Below, piece after piece: positions 50,736 through 60,640 of a DNA stretch of 64,000 bases. This DNA is from Bacillus velezensis (lineage in GTDB: Bacteria; Bacillota; Bacilli; Bacillales; Bacillaceae), in the NCBI RefSeq assembly GCF_001461825.1, contig NZ_LLZC01000019.1, forward strand, positions 566,947 through 630,946, written 5' to 3'. A program made the position numbers and the translations under genes. The stretch's first letter is position 1. Each line of letters begins with the position of its first letter. The notes under the pieces were generated by a model. That model worked only from the letters and a program-made list of their open reading frames with translations, was not told the origin of the DNA and ran no database searches.

Positions 50736-51323
50736 TTAAAATCCAAGCGGATGCAGCGAGGTAATATCGTCTATTGCGAGTTCTGCCGGCGCTCCGTTGC
50801 TTGTCGTCCGCAGGAAGATCGCATTATTTTTTCTGCCGACGATTACGCCTCTGTAGGTTTTCCCGTTGGCTTCTATCAGACAAAGGGTCCGCGGCATATT
50901 ATGCGGCAGCTTCGTTAAGAAATCAATTTTTTCAAGAATAGACATTCTGCTCATCGGCTTTTTCACGCGCTTTGGCGGAACCTTTTCCTCTGGGGCGGCA
51001 TTGTGAACCGCTTCAGGCTCTTTTTCAGCGGCGTCAGGCTTGGCAGTGTCCTGCTCCGCTTGCGCCGGAACTTCTTGAACGGCTTCTTCTGCGCGGCTGT
51101 GCTGTTCAGGCACTTGCTTTTCTGGTTCGACAGCCGCTGCTCCTTCAGGCTGAGATTTACATTCTTCCTCCCGCTTTTCATGCATCGGCTCTTCTTCCGG
51201 CGGCTGAGGCGCTTTCCTTTTTTTGATTAATATGTCCTGCATTGATGATTGCGTGTCTGAATAATCCGCCTGAACAATATACATGAGCGGTTTTTTTTCC
51301 GCGTTTCTGTTTTGTTTTGACAT
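50736..51323 (-). CDS. cotO: Spore coat protein CotO
   Basis: A 195-residue protein. A long, Glu/Pro/Ala-rich and probably disordered middle (about 30-125) is followed by a conserved C-terminal domain, RMSILEKIDFLTKLPHNMPR and LCLIEANGKTYRGVIVGRKN. CotO (YjbX) connects outer coat and crust. The start at 51323 has GGAGGG at the right distance; an ATG two codons earlier touches it. Shorter than the 227 residues of B. subtilis because of the variable middle. Confidence 0.85.
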   Translation of the reverse strand: MSKQNRNAEKKPLMYIVQADYSDTQSSMQDILIKKRKAPQPPEEEPMHEKREEECKSQPEGAAAVEPEKQVPEQHSRAEEAVQEVPAQAEQDTAKPDAAEKEPEAVHNAAPEEKVPPKRVKKPMSRMSILEKIDFLTKLPHNMPRTLCLIEANGKTYRGVIVGRKNNAIFLRTTSNGAPAELAIDDITSLHPLGF

Positions 51324-51387
51324 CTTCATCCCTCCGATTCTGTCATGTTTTATTTATATGACGGAATGATTAAAATCAGAAGAAAGA

Positions 51388-51415
51388 AAAAAGCAATCCC
51401 TGAAAGGGACTGCTT
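51388..51415 (-). terminator. Terminator after fabI
   Basis: On the minus strand AAGCAGTCCCT - loop - AGGGATTGCTTTTTT. Confidence 0.85.
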
Positions 51416-51420
51416 GTTAT

Positions 51421-52197
51421 TTAACGAGCGGTAATATGGAATCCTGAATCAACGTGAAGATTTTCGCCCGTGATGCCTCTTGACAGGTCACTGAACAAGA
51501 ATGCAGCCGTGTCGCCCACTTCTTCAGGTGTTGTCGTGCGGCGCAGCGGCGCGCGCTCTTCAATTTCTTTCAGGATAGAGTTGAAATCACTGATTCCTTT
51601 TGCAGACAGCGTACGGATCGGTCCTGCTGAAATGCTGTTGACGCGGATGTTTTCTTTTCCTAAGTCAGCGGCTAAATATCTGACGCTCGCATCAAGGGAC
51701 GCTTTTGCCACACCCATTACGTTATAGTTTGAAACGACGCGCTCTCCGCCGAGGTAAGTGAGTGTAACGATGCTTCCGCCTTCAGTCATAATCGGACGCG
51801 CAGCTTTTGCGACCGCTGTCAGAGAGTAAGAACTGATGTTATGCGCAAGCAGGAATCCTTCGCGGTTCGTATTTAAATATTCGCCGACAAGCTCTTCTTT
51901 GTTTGCGAACGCGATGCAGTGCGCGATGCCGTGAATCACGCCGACCTGCTCTTTAATGCTCGCAAAGCAAGTTTCGATCTCAGCGTCATTTGTCACATCA
52001 CACGGAAGGATGATGGAATCATTTCTTTCTAATGTAGCCGCAAGGTCATGAACTGATTTTTCCAAGCGCTCTCCCGCGTAAGTGAAAATGAGGCGCGCTC
52101 CGGCTTCATGCAGCGAACGGGCGATTCCCCATGCGATACTGCGTTTATTGGCAACGCCCATCACAACGATGTTGCGGCCTTTAAGTGAGAAATTCAT
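51421..52197 (-). CDS. fabI: Enoyl-ACP reductase FabI
   Basis: A 258-residue SDR enzyme of fatty-acid synthesis. It begins with MNFSLKGRNIVVMGVANKRS and has the FabI-type catalytic Tyr-x6-Lys in NYNVMGVAKASL, plus SAGPIRTLSAKGISDFN. It reduces enoyl-ACP; target of triclosan. GGAGGC precedes ATG. Upstream is a FapR operator. It may have its own promoter and stands apart from the thi operon. Confidence 0.95.
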   Translation of the reverse strand: MNFSLKGRNIVVMGVANKRSIAWGIARSLHEAGARLIFTYAGERLEKSVHDLAATLERNDSIILPCDVTNDAEIETCFASIKEQVGVIHGIAHCIAFANKEELVGEYLNTNREGFLLAHNISSYSLTAVAKAARPIMTEGGSIVTLTYLGGERVVSNYNVMGVAKASLDASVRYLAADLGKENIRVNSISAGPIRTLSAKGISDFNSILKEIEERAPLRRTTTPEEVGDTAAFLFSDLSRGITGENLHVDSGFHITAR

Positions 52198-52236
52198 ATG
52201 TATAAAGCCTCCTGTAATCGTCTTAAAGACATAGTT

Positions 52237-52253
52237 TTAGTACCTGATCTTAA
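52237..52253 (-). promoter_or_regulatory. FapR operator of fabI
   Basis: TTAGTACCTGATCTTAA matches the known 17-bp FapR box (TTAGTACCTAGTCTTAA-type) and lies 40 bases before the fabI start. FapR represses fatty-acid genes until malonyl-CoA accumulates. Confidence 0.8.
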
Positions 52254-52293
52254 TTTTTATCATATCATAACCTTGTCCAGATTGAAAGCATGG

Positions 52294-52328
52294 GAAAAAG
52301 ACCGCGGATGTTGAAGCGGTCTCTTTTT
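52294..52328 (-). terminator. Terminator after thiD
   Basis: On the minus strand AAAGAGACCGC - loop - GCGGTCTTTTTC; it ends the thiamine operon. Confidence 0.8.
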
Positions 52329-53140
52329 TATCTCGTCTGCAGACTGTTCCTTTTAAAGGCAAAATGATTGGTCGGGCCGTGTCCCTCTCCGATGCCGAGC
52401 GTATGTTCCACGGCTTCCCGCACAAAATTGACGGCTGTCTCAAACGCGGTCTGAATGCTTTTCCCCTTTGCCGTTTCCGCCGTCAGCGCGGCTGCGAACG
52501 TGCAGCCTGTTCCGTGGGTGTGTTTGGTGTCAATATAAGCGTGGCTGATTTGGGTAAAAGACGAACCGTCAAATAATAAATCAACGATTCTCCCCTGTTC
52601 AGGCTGGTGTCCGCCTTTTATGATGACATGCTTTGCACCAAGCTTGCAAAGGCATTCGGCCGCTTTTTTCCGGTCCTCAAACGTTCGGATTTCCATTCCC
52701 GTCAATACCTCAGCTTCCGGAACATTCGGCGTCACCGCATAGCTGCGCGGAATTAACAGCTCTTTTAACGCGGCCTGAGATTCCTCACGCAGCAGGGAAG
52801 CGCCTCCTTTGGCAATCATGACGGGGTCGGTGATGACATGATCAAGCCCGTACTGATCCATTTTTTCCGCAATTTCCGCAATCATTTCCGCGCTCCACAG
52901 CATTCCCGTTTTTACAGCGTCAGGCCGCAAATCTTCCGCCACCGCGTCAATCTGGCTGCCCAGCGCTTCCCGGGTGAGCGGATAAATGCCGTGAACGCCC
53001 AAAGTGTTCTGGGCGGTTACCGCTGTAATGGCTGACATCCCGAAAACGCCGAGCTCCTGAAAGGTTTTGAGATCCGCCTGTATACCGGCACCGCCTCCTG
53101 AATCTGATCCGGCAATCGTCAATGCTTTGCATATGCTCAT
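52328..53140 (-). CDS. thiD: HMP / HMP-phosphate kinase ThiD
   Basis: A 270-residue ribokinase-fold kinase: ALTIAGSDSGGGAGIQADLK at the start and the catalytic anion hole THGTGCTFAAALTAETA near 210. It phosphorylates hydroxymethylpyrimidine (phosphate). The start at 53140 follows AAAGGAGAG; the upstream open frame has no ribosome site. Last gene of the thi operon. Confidence 0.93.
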   Translation of the reverse strand: MSICKALTIAGSDSGGGAGIQADLKTFQELGVFGMSAITAVTAQNTLGVHGIYPLTREALGSQIDAVAEDLRPDAVKTGMLWSAEMIAEIAEKMDQYGLDHVITDPVMIAKGGASLLREESQAALKELLIPRSYAVTPNVPEAEVLTGMEIRTFEDRKKAAECLCKLGAKHVIIKGGHQPEQGRIVDLLFDGSSFTQISHAYIDTKHTHGTGCTFAAALTAETAKGKSIQTAFETAVNFVREAVEHTLGIGEGHGPTNHFAFKRNSLQTR

Positions 53141-53162
53141 GATGTTTTTCTCTCCTTTCGCA

Positions 53163-54173
53163 TTATCCGATCCATTTATGATAAAAAGATTTCGCTCTGC
53201 TGATATCACTTGTGCCGTGTATTAATGCTCTGCCGTCACGAAACAGAACCATCTTGAACTTGTCTGTGCAAAACGAAATTAAATACGGGTTGGCTGAAAC
53301 ATCAAGCCCTGTCCGTCTGAGCTGTCCCGCAAGTTTTTGCAGATCAAACTGTTCGGAGATCCCCGTTCTGATCTGCACCGTGTTCCGCCCGCACAGAACC
53401 GCCGCTTTTGTCTGATTTTCATAGGATAAAAACGGAAAATTGTTTGTGCCGCAGCTTGGGCAATCAGCCGACTTAAGACGGGCGACGTTTATTTCTGACC
53501 GTTCATTTTTCCATAAATCAAAGGAACGGAGAACATGCTCGATAGATCCGCCCGTTAACAGCTTCAGCGCATCTGCTGCCTGAAAAACGGCCGTCTGCAA
53601 TACAGCCGGGCTGATGATTCCCGCCGTATCGCATGTCATACCGCCTAAAGGCAATGTCTCAAGCAGACAGTGAAGGCACGGCGTGACACCGGGAATGACG
53701 GTAAAAGAGAGCCCGTAGCTGCCGACACAGGCGCCGTACAGAAAGGGAATCCCTTTCTGCACAGCCGCATCATTCACAATCAGCCTCGTTTCAAAGTTGT
53801 CGGCGGCATCCACGATGAGAGAGGCGTCACGAATCAATCCGGGTGCGTTTTCCGCAGTGACATCCATGACAAATCCCTCGACCTCTACATCACTATTTAT
53901 AGATCGAAGCCGTTTTTCAGCCGCCGCGGCTTTCGGCATTTCCTGTCTGACATCGTCTTCGGTATAAAGCTGCTGGCGCTGGAGATTACTCCACTCCACA
54001 TAATCTCTGTCAGCGATCGTTACCTTCCCGACTCCTGCTCTGACAAGCATCTCCGCACTTGCCGTCCCAAGCGCACCCGCGCCGATAATCACGGCATGAG
54101 ACGACCGGAGCTTCTCTTGGCCGGAGGGACCGATCGGCTGAAACAGCTCCTGTCTGGAATATCTGTCCGTCAT
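53163..54173 (-). CDS. thiF: ThiF adenylyltransferase (E1-like)
   Basis: A 336-residue E1-like enzyme with the nucleotide motif [20 protein letters not shown] (28-47), the RxxxQ segment and the zinc Cys pairs CLHC and CPSCGTN. It adenylates the C-terminus of ThiS for sulfur transfer. It overlaps thiG by four bases. Confidence 0.93.
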   Translation of the reverse strand: MTDRYSRQELFQPIGPSGQEKLRSSHAVIIGAGALGTASAEMLVRAGVGKVTIADRDYVEWSNLQRQQLYTEDDVRQEMPKAAAAEKRLRSINSDVEVEGFVMDVTAENAPGLIRDASLIVDAADNFETRLIVNDAAVQKGIPFLYGACVGSYGLSFTVIPGVTPCLHCLLETLPLGGMTCDTAGIISPAVLQTAVFQAADALKLLTGGSIEHVLRSFDLWKNERSEINVARLKSADCPSCGTNNFPFLSYENQTKAAVLCGRNTVQIRTGISEQFDLQKLAGQLRRTGLDVSANPYLISFCTDKFKMVLFRDGRALIHGTSDISRAKSFYHKWIG

Positions 54174-54940
54174 ACCGGAAGACCGTCTCGCGGACTGCTT
54201 GCAGTTCCGTAATCTTTCACCGGAATTCTCCCGGCTTCATAAGAAAGGCGGCCCGCTTCTACGGCAAGCTTCATCGCCCGGGCCATCTTGACCGGATCAT
54301 CAGCGCCTGACACAGCGGTATTTAACAGCACGCCGTCAGCCCCGAGCTCCATCGCGTAGGCGGCGTCTTTTGAAGATCCGACGCCGGCATCGACAATGAC
54401 CGGCACCTTCGCCTGTTCAATGATAAAGGATAGATTCAGCGGATTTAAAATTCCCTGACCGGAACCGATCGGGGAAGCGCCCGGCATAATGGCATGCACT
54501 CCGAGCTCCTCAAGACGTCTTGCGAGCACGACATCGTCTGACGTATACGGAAGCACGATAAATCCCTCTTCGAGCAGCTGTTCTGATGCTTTCAGCGTTT
54601 CAACCGGATCAGGCAAAAGTGACCGGCTGCATCCGATGACTTCTACTTTTATCATGTCACAAAGCCCTGAAGCTTTGGCAAGCCTTGCGATTCGGACCGC
54701 CTCTTCAGCCGTTGCGGCACCGGCCGTATTCGGCAGAAGCGTGTATTTAGACAAATCAAGCTGTTCGAGAAAGTTAGGCTGAGACTCTTCAAAGATGTTC
54801 ATCCGCCGCACCGCAAAGGTTAAAATATCTGATTCCGAGACAGCCACCGCCTCTTTCTGAATCTCAAAACTCGGATATTTTCCCGTTCCTAACAGCAATC
54901 TTGACTGAAACTGTTTTCCGCCTATTGTTAACATCCTCAT
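54170..54940 (-). CDS. thiG: Thiazole synthase ThiG
   Basis: A 256-residue TIM-barrel protein. The Schiff-base Lys is in [12 protein letters not shown], and phosphate loops [20 protein letters not shown] and [10 protein letters not shown] are present. It makes the thiazole of thiamine from deoxyxylulose phosphate, glycine imine and ThiS sulfur. Overlaps thiS by four bases. Confidence 0.95.
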   Translation of the reverse strand: MRMLTIGGKQFQSRLLLGTGKYPSFEIQKEAVAVSESDILTFAVRRMNIFEESQPNFLEQLDLSKYTLLPNTAGAATAEEAVRIARLAKASGLCDMIKVEVIGCSRSLLPDPVETLKASEQLLEEGFIVLPYTSDDVVLARRLEELGVHAIMPGASPIGSGQGILNPLNLSFIIEQAKVPVIVDAGVGSSKDAAYAMELGADGVLLNTAVSGADDPVKMARAMKLAVEAGRLSYEAGRIPVKDYGTASSPRDGLPV

Positions 54941-55140
54941 CCGCCTCCTACAAAATGGACAATTTCTATGACATCGCGGTCACACAAACTTGTATTTTCA
55001 TAATTCTTTTTTTCAATGATTTCTTTATTTCTCTCCACAACTACGATTCTTTGATCAAGCTGGTACGATTCAAGCAAATCCTGAACCGTCCCCTCATTTC
55101 GATTCCAATCAATTTGTTTTCCGTTCAGCTGAAGAATCAT
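54937..55140 (-). CDS. thiS: Sulfur carrier ThiS
   Basis: A 67-residue ubiquitin-like protein with the essential C-terminal Gly-Gly (VHFVGGG). It carries the thiocarboxylate. Overlaps thiO upstream and thiG downstream. Confidence 0.93.
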   Translation of the reverse strand: MILQLNGKQIDWNRNEGTVQDLLESYQLDQRIVVVERNKEIIEKKNYENTSLCDRDVIEIVHFVGGG

Positions 55141-56246
55141 ATATGAACAGCCTCCTTGCGATCAATTCGAAACGCTTCTTCCCATTCCTGTTTAATCTGT
55201 CTTTCCAGGATCATATCCCGCACCATTTCAGCCGTTGCCGGCGCCAACAGGATGCCGTTCCGAAAATGGCCGGCGGCGAAGATGATGCCGCTGTCTTCAG
55301 GATGCCGCCCGATAAACGGCTTTCCGTCTCTTGTTCCCGGCCTGAGTCCCGCCCAAAACCGGTCTATTTTCATATGTTCGATGGCGGGAAGCATGGTTTT
55401 CGCTTTTCCAATGACGGCCTCAATTCCTCCGATGTCAGGCGTATCGCTCCAGTCGCCCTGTTTCATCGTGGCGCCGATGACAAGCCGGCCGCTTTTTCTC
55501 GGGACGACATAACAATGATCATGGTAAAGGGTTTTGGTCAGCGGGGTATCGTCATTCCACACGGAAAGGCATTCTCCCTTCACAGGAAAAAAAGGCTGTC
55601 CCAAGCCGAGCTGGCTGAAAAACCGGCCGCTCCATACACCGCTTGCAACTGCGACTTTGTCAGCATAGACATCCCCGCCGGATGTTGTGATGCAATATTC
55701 TCCGTTCACCCGTTTTACGGAGGTGACTTGTGTATGCTCATATATGTCAGCGCCATAGCGCCGCGCTTCTTTTGCATACGCTTTGCAGACATAGTACGGT
55801 TCGACATGGACATCGTCTTTTATAAAACTTGCGCCGAGAATGTCTTCTGAAGCGTAAGGCTCTTTTTCAAGGGCATCTTCCGCTGAAAGCCAGGTGACGG
55901 AAGGCAGATCATCCATCTTCCGTAGACGGGCGATATCTTCTTCGGTATACGCCAGTTTAAGCATTCCGCCGTTATGGCGCCTGATGTCAATGCCGCAAGC
56001 TTCCTCAAGCTCTTGCCCCGCCGCTTCATACAGCCTTTGACTGTGCATGGCAAAATCAAAAAACGCATCCCGGTTTTCACATTCCGCATGAGCGCCCAGC
56101 ATTCCCGCGGCAGCGCTTGTCGTTTTTCGGCCGACTTCTCCGGCTTCAAACAAGACAACGTTCTGCTGCGTCTTCGCCAGCTCATAAGAAATGGCGCACC
56201 CGATAATTCCGCCGCCGATCACCGCTGTATCATAGTGCTTCTTCAT
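55137..56246 (-). CDS. thiO: Glycine oxidase ThiO
   Basis: A 369-residue FAD enzyme: dinucleotide motif [18 protein letters not shown] (8-25), DAO-family end [18 protein letters not shown]. It oxidises glycine to the imine used by ThiG. It overlaps tenI by 17 bases. Confidence 0.93.
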   Translation of the reverse strand: MKKHYDTAVIGGGIIGCAISYELAKTQQNVVLFEAGEVGRKTTSAAAGMLGAHAECENRDAFFDFAMHSQRLYEAAGQELEEACGIDIRRHNGGMLKLAYTEEDIARLRKMDDLPSVTWLSAEDALEKEPYASEDILGASFIKDDVHVEPYYVCKAYAKEARRYGADIYEHTQVTSVKRVNGEYCITTSGGDVYADKVAVASGVWSGRFFSQLGLGQPFFPVKGECLSVWNDDTPLTKTLYHDHCYVVPRKSGRLVIGATMKQGDWSDTPDIGGIEAVIGKAKTMLPAIEHMKIDRFWAGLRPGTRDGKPFIGRHPEDSGIIFAAGHFRNGILLAPATAEMVRDMILERQIKQEWEEAFRIDRKEAVHI

Positions 56247-56847
56247 AATCGGCCTCCCTTACCGCGCGTGCATACCGTTTTGCCGCCTCCTCAGGATTTT
56301 CAGCTGAGAAAATACCTGACATGACGGCAATTCCGTCCGGTTTCGCCTGCTTTGTGTGTCCGATCGTCTGCATTGTCATTCCGCCGATTGCGATGACGGG
56401 GATGGAAAGCGTGCGTTTGATCTCTGAAAGCAGGCTGATGCCTCTTGCTTCAAGTCCTTGTTTACATTCGGTTTCAAATACATGGCCGAACACCACATAA
56501 TCCGCATCTTCCTTTTCAGCTTGGATGGCTTCTTTCAGCGAATGAACCGAACGTCCGATATGAAGATGGGGAAATCTGCTTCGCACCTGCTTTACGGAAA
56601 AGCTGCGGGACGGAAGCTGAACACGGTGTATGTTGGCAAAAAGCGCGATATCCGCCCTGTCATTGATAATCAATTTGTCCTTATCCGCACCGCCCTTTTT
56701 CAAAAGGGACAAAAGCTGCATGATCTCTCCCGCTGTTTTATCCCGCTCACGGATATGGATAAAGCTTACTTCGCGCTGAATCGAAAGAATATCCTCGGCC
56801 AGCTCGGCAACGGGTTTGCGATTATCAGTTACCGCGTGCAGCTCCAA
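56230..56847 (-). CDS. tenI: Thiazole tautomerase TenI
   Basis: A 205-residue ThiE-like TIM barrel: [52 protein letters not shown] and [10 protein letters not shown]. TenI aromatises the thiazole product. The start is TTG at 56847 behind AGAGGTGG, giving the family length; the open frame continues into tenA but has no signal. Overlaps tenA by 23 bases. Confidence 0.9.
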   Translation of the reverse strand: MELHAVTDNRKPVAELAEDILSIQREVSFIHIRERDKTAGEIMQLLSLLKKGGADKDKLIINDRADIALFANIHRVQLPSRSFSVKQVRSRFPHLHIGRSVHSLKEAIQAEKEDADYVVFGHVFETECKQGLEARGISLLSEIKRTLSIPVIAIGGMTMQTIGHTKQAKPDGIAVMSGIFSAENPEEAAKRYARAVREADYEEAL

Positions 56848-57532
56848 AGGATTCCACCTCTTTTCCGCCCTTCTCGGACCAGCCTTCTTTTTGATAGGCC
56901 ATTCCCCAAAATTGATATTCATAATAGCTTGAAATCACAAAATTCTCTTTCATTTTCGCGCGGATGTCCTCTGTGCTGTTTTCAGCAATCTCGTCGAAAC
57001 GGCTGATTTGTTCTTCGACTTGCTGCCTGAACCAGTCTCCGCCGTATGTACCGATCCATTTTTCATAAATCGGATGCTCCGGTTTGCACTCTTTTAAGTG
57101 TTCGCCGACTTCATAATAAAGCCAATAACAGGGCAGAAGCGCAGCTAATATTTCTCCAAAATTGCCGCTCATCACCGATCTGTACATATGAGACGTATAA
57201 GAATAGGCGGTCGGTGCCGGTTTAAATGCCGCACGGTCTTCTTCCGTAATCCCTAAAAGCTCCGTAAACTCGCGGTGCAGCGCCATTTCCGCTTCATATG
57301 TCCCTTGAGCGTGGCCCGCCATCCTGCCCGTCGTAAACAAGTCTTCGGCATATGCGGCGCCGAACGCCTGAACTTTTGCAAAATGCGTCAAATAGTAGGA
57401 ATCTTGCAGCACGTAATAGCTGAAACGGTCTATCGGCAGGCTTCCGTCACCGATTCCCGTTACAAACGGATGAACAAAACTTCCGTCCCACCATTCGGCA
57501 GCCGCCTGTCTGCATTCTTCAGAAAATGTCAT
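56825..57532 (-). CDS. tenA: Aminopyrimidine aminohydrolase TenA
   Basis: A 235-residue all-helical thiaminase [22 protein letters not shown], the catalytic Cys in [15 protein letters not shown] and [18 protein letters not shown]. It salvages the pyrimidine of degraded thiamine. The second of two ATGs is favoured by the distance from GGGGGGAA and by the family start. First gene behind the TPP riboswitch. Confidence 0.95.
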   Translation of the reverse strand: MTFSEECRQAAAEWWDGSFVHPFVTGIGDGSLPIDRFSYYVLQDSYYLTHFAKVQAFGAAYAEDLFTTGRMAGHAQGTYEAEMALHREFTELLGITEEDRAAFKPAPTAYSYTSHMYRSVMSGNFGEILAALLPCYWLYYEVGEHLKECKPEHPIYEKWIGTYGGDWFRQQVEEQISRFDEIAENSTEDIRAKMKENFVISSYYEYQFWGMAYQKEGWSEKGGKEVESFGAARGN

Positions 57533-57558
57533 CATGTCTTCCCCCCTGATAAAATAAA

Positions 57559-57592
57559 AAAACCACTTTCCCGCATCGGAAAAGTGGTTTGG
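57559..57592 (-). terminator. Terminator of the TPP riboswitch
   Basis: On the minus strand AAACCACTTTT - loop - AAAGTGGTTTTTTT, between aptamer and tenA. Confidence 0.9.
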
Positions 57593-57627
57593 AATTTAAA
57601 TGGATAAAAGGAACCCCAAAAAAATAC

Positions 57628-57726
57628 CGCTCCACTTCCCTACGCAGGTCTGAACCTGTTCAAGTTATGAGGGTCTAAAAGTCTCACTTTTATCTCAGCC
57701 CTTATGAAGGACACCCCTAGTGGTCA
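57628..57726 (-). promoter_or_regulatory. TPP riboswitch (thi-box) of the tenA-thiD operon
   Basis: On the minus strand: CCACTAGGGGTGTCC, GGGCTGAGATAAAAG, GACCCTCATAACTTGAACAG, GTTCAGACCTGCGTAGGGAA and closing GTGG. These are the conserved P2-P5 elements of the TPP aptamer. Confidence 0.95.
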
Positions 57727-57781
57727 TACGATTAATGATTTAATTGTTATGCCTTCTATATTATCACGAATTGCAATTTGG

Positions 57782-59626
57782 TCAAGCTTCAAGGATTTTT
57801 CTCAGTTCCGACACGTAGTTGCGCGAGCCCGTAACGATGAGACGGTCTCCTGTTTTCAGCCGCGTGTCTCCGTGCGGAACGATGCTGTCCACACCTCTGA
57901 AAATCCGGACGAAAATCACATCGCCCATCAGCGGAAATTCCCGCAGAATGATGCCGTTATACGCCGGGTTTTCCAGATTGATCTGATATAACGAAGACTC
58001 CTCATTCGTCAGGAGGCTCATCACACCCGGCGCCTCAATTAATGCGCGCAAGAGCGTTTTTGTAGACAGAAGGATAGAAAAAATACTGATGCCCTCTTCC
58101 TTCAGTTTTGTTTCATGCTCAACCGAGCCGACGCTTGCGATGATACGCTCAGTCCCTTTCTCTTTCGCTATTAAGGAAATTTCGGCGTTCACATCTTCAT
58201 TTCCCGTCGCCACGACAAGAATATCCGTTTTGAAAATACCGTGCGACTCAAGCGTACCGGGCTCGTAATCAGAAATCGTGTCAACCGAAAAAACCGATTC
58301 CGCAAGCGTTTCCCCGGCATTTTCCTGATACACATGGACGACCCGTACTTCATATTCCTCCTCAGGCAATTCCAGCGTAACCGGAAGTGTCATTTGGTTG
58401 GCGCCGATAAATGTAATGCGCTTTTTTTCCTGCGGCGCGCTTTGCCGTTTGTATAATTTCTTAAAGCCGATCGGCGTGATGATGCTGGCAATAACCGCAA
58501 CTAAAGTCAGCGCGCCGGACATATTGGCGCTGATAATGTGGAGCCTTTCTCCGATCGTAGCCGCCGCGATAACAAGCGACAGCGTGGACGTCAGCAAAAA
58601 GCCCGAAGCAAACACGGTTCTTTTGTCATACCATTTCTTTAAATAAAACACCGGGAACATTTTGCTGATAAACAGCGCAAGCAGAAGCAGCGGAATCATC
58701 GTTACTGTTTTCGGATCTTGGAAAAGTGTCCAAATGTCCAATTTCACCCCGACCATGACGAAAAAGATCGGAATTAAAAACCCGTAGCCGAATGAATCCA
58801 GCTGTTCCACCATTTCTTTATTCGGAGACAGAAGCGATACCAGAACGCCTGCCAAAAACGCGCCGAGAATATTTTCCGCCCCGAGAGATTCCGATAAAGC
58901 GACAAGCACGATAATCAGTGTGAAAATGGCCCGCGTGCCGATCTGCACGGTGCCTTTAGACATCGACTGCACAAATGAACGGTGTTTAAAGATCCTGCCG
59001 AAGAAATACAGCACGACCCCCGCGGCAAAAAGAATCAACAGAAGCCACATATTTCCGCTGTCTTCTCCGTAAAGAGAAGAGAAAAAAGCGAGCAGAATCA
59101 TCGTAGCCAAGTCCGCGATAACAGCGACAAGCAGGATGATCTGGCCGATATTGGAGTTCATGATCCGTTCTTCCTTTAAAGTCGGGACCACCACGCCGAG
59201 TGATATCGTCGAAATAATAAGCGTCATTAAAAATGCGTTTTGTATAAAACCGGCTAATACAAAAGCATAGGACAGCAGCAATGATAAAATAAAGATGCCG
59301 AAAAAGATAATCAGTGCGGCAGAAAACGTGTTGGGCGCTTCCTTGCCATTCGGAAGGAATTGTTTTTTCTTCCCTTTCTCAAATGAAGAAAAATCAATTT
59401 CCAAGCCGCTTAAAAACATTAAAAAGATAAAGCCGAGAACAGACAGCGTCTCCAGCCACGTGTCTCCCTGAACGACAAGATTCAGGCCGCTTTTTCCGAT
59501 AATAAGCCCCATGATGATCTCCGCGACGACGACGGGGATGCTGAGCTTAAACCGATGTAAAAGGAGCGGCGTCAAAAAAGCGACGATCAGAACGACGACT
59601 AAAGATGCGACAGATGTGTGTTCCAT
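57782..59626 (-). CDS. yjbQ: CPA2-type cation/proton antiporter YjbQ
   Basis: A 614-residue protein: twelve or so membrane segments (1-390) of the Kef/NhaS type with VVAEIIMGLIIGKSGL and VLVSLLSPNKEM, then a RCK_N-like domain (ITFIGANQMTLPVTLELPEE) and a C-terminal RCK_C domain (LKTGDRLIVTGSRNYV). Exchange of K+ or Na+ for protons; RCK_C domains in related Firmicutes antiporters bind c-di-AMP. GGAGG precedes ATG. A terminator-like hairpin lies in its leader. Confidence 0.87.
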   Translation of the reverse strand: MEHTSVASLVVVLIVAFLTPLLLHRFKLSIPVVVAEIIMGLIIGKSGLNLVVQGDTWLETLSVLGFIFLMFLSGLEIDFSSFEKGKKKQFLPNGKEAPNTFSAALIIFFGIFILSLLLSYAFVLAGFIQNAFLMTLIISTISLGVVVPTLKEERIMNSNIGQIILLVAVIADLATMILLAFFSSLYGEDSGNMWLLLILFAAGVVLYFFGRIFKHRSFVQSMSKGTVQIGTRAIFTLIIVLVALSESLGAENILGAFLAGVLVSLLSPNKEMVEQLDSFGYGFLIPIFFVMVGVKLDIWTLFQDPKTVTMIPLLLLALFISKMFPVFYLKKWYDKRTVFASGFLLTSTLSLVIAAATIGERLHIISANMSGALTLVAVIASIITPIGFKKLYKRQSAPQEKKRITFIGANQMTLPVTLELPEEEYEVRVVHVYQENAGETLAESVFSVDTISDYEPGTLESHGIFKTDILVVATGNEDVNAEISLIAKEKGTERIIASVGSVEHETKLKEEGISIFSILLSTKTLLRALIEAPGVMSLLTNEESSLYQINLENPAYNGIILREFPLMGDVIFVRIFRGVDSIVPHGDTRLKTGDRLIVTGSRNYVSELRKILEA

Positions 59627-59656
59627 TCGTAAATACCTCCTTAAAACAAGGGTTAT

Positions 59657-59683
59657 AAAAGCCCGCTTAAAGCGGGCGAAACC
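59657..59683 (-). terminator. Terminator-like hairpin in the yjbQ leader
   Basis: On the minus strand GCCCGCTT - TAAGCGGGC - TTTTAT, only about 20 bases before the yjbQ ribosome site and behind a possible -10 (TAGAAT). Either attenuation or the end of an independent short RNA. Confidence 0.5.
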
Positions 59684-59854
59684 TTACTTTTTTTTAAAAA
59701 CATAACGCATATTCTAACAAGGCTGAACGCGAAAAAAAAGTGATAAGGCTTTATTTCTTTAATTCTTTTTTTAATTTGTGCAAAAACAGCGTAATTAGGT
59801 ATAGGAATTAGCCCCATAATAAATAAAAAACCGTTAATAAGGAGGCTGACACGA

Positions 59855-60604
59855 ATGGCTTATGACATCATCAGCGATATACACGGATGTTATGACGAAA
59901 TGATCGCGTTAATGCAAAAGCTCGGATATGAAGTGAAAGACGGAACGCCCGTTCATTCTGAAGGCAGGACGCTTGTCTTTGCGGGGGATTTAACGGACAG
60001 AGGCCCAAAATCCGTAGAAGTGATGCGTTTTGTGGCAAAAGCATATGAAAAAGGAGCCGTCCGTTATGTCCCGGGAAATCATTGCAACAAACTGTATCGT
60101 TACTTAAAAGGAAACCCCGTAAAAGTGATGCACGGACTGGAAACGACGGCAGCCGAACTGAAAGAGCTGTCTCCCGCCGACAGAACGGAAGTCTCCAGAC
60201 AATTCATCCGATTATATGAGTCAGCGCCGCTTTATGACATTTTACATAATGGCGATCTCGTTGTCGCCCACGCCGGCATAAAAGCTGACGATATCGGTAA
60301 ATACTCGCGTAAGGTAAAAGAATTTGTTCTGTACGGCGATATCACGGGTGAAACGTATCCCGACGGCAGACCCGTCAGAAGAGACTGGGCCGCCGCTTAC
60401 GAAGGCAAGGCATGGATTGTTTACGGCCATACCCCGGTAAAACGCCCCCGGATCGTCAACCGTACAATCAACATTGACACAGGCTGCGTCTTCGGCAATC
60501 AACTGACAGGCTTTCGTTTTCCCGAGCACGAAACCGTCTCTGTGGAAAGCTCAATGCCGTATGATGCTTCACGATTTCGCGAGGATCACGGCAGGCAGGC
60601 ATGA
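59855..60604 (+). CDS. prpE: Diadenosine tetraphosphatase / phosphatase PrpE
   Basis: A 249-residue metallophosphatase. Motifs: [43 protein letters not shown] and [10 protein letters not shown]. In B. subtilis PrpE hydrolyses Ap4A and affects spore germination. AAGGAGGC precedes ATG. It converges on yjbO. Confidence 0.93.
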   Translation: MAYDIISDIHGCYDEMIALMQKLGYEVKDGTPVHSEGRTLVFAGDLTDRGPKSVEVMRFVAKAYEKGAVRYVPGNHCNKLYRYLKGNPVKVMHGLETTAAELKELSPADRTEVSRQFIRLYESAPLYDILHNGDLVVAHAGIKADDIGKYSRKVKEFVLYGDITGETYPDGRPVRRDWAAAYEGKAWIVYGHTPVKRPRIVNRTINIDTGCVFGNQLTGFRFPEHETVSVESSMPYDASRFREDHGRQA

Positions 60605-60605
60605 A

Positions 60606-60640
60606 AAAAGCCCGAAACCGGCACACGGTTCGGGCTTTAC
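60606..60640. terminator. Terminator between prpE and yjbO
   Basis: AAAGCCCGAA - loop - TTCGGGCTTT, usable from both sides. Confidence 0.85.

Noticed and set aside
50963-51230. Open frames opposite cotO
   Set aside because: Shadows of the Glu/Pro-rich low-complexity middle of cotO.
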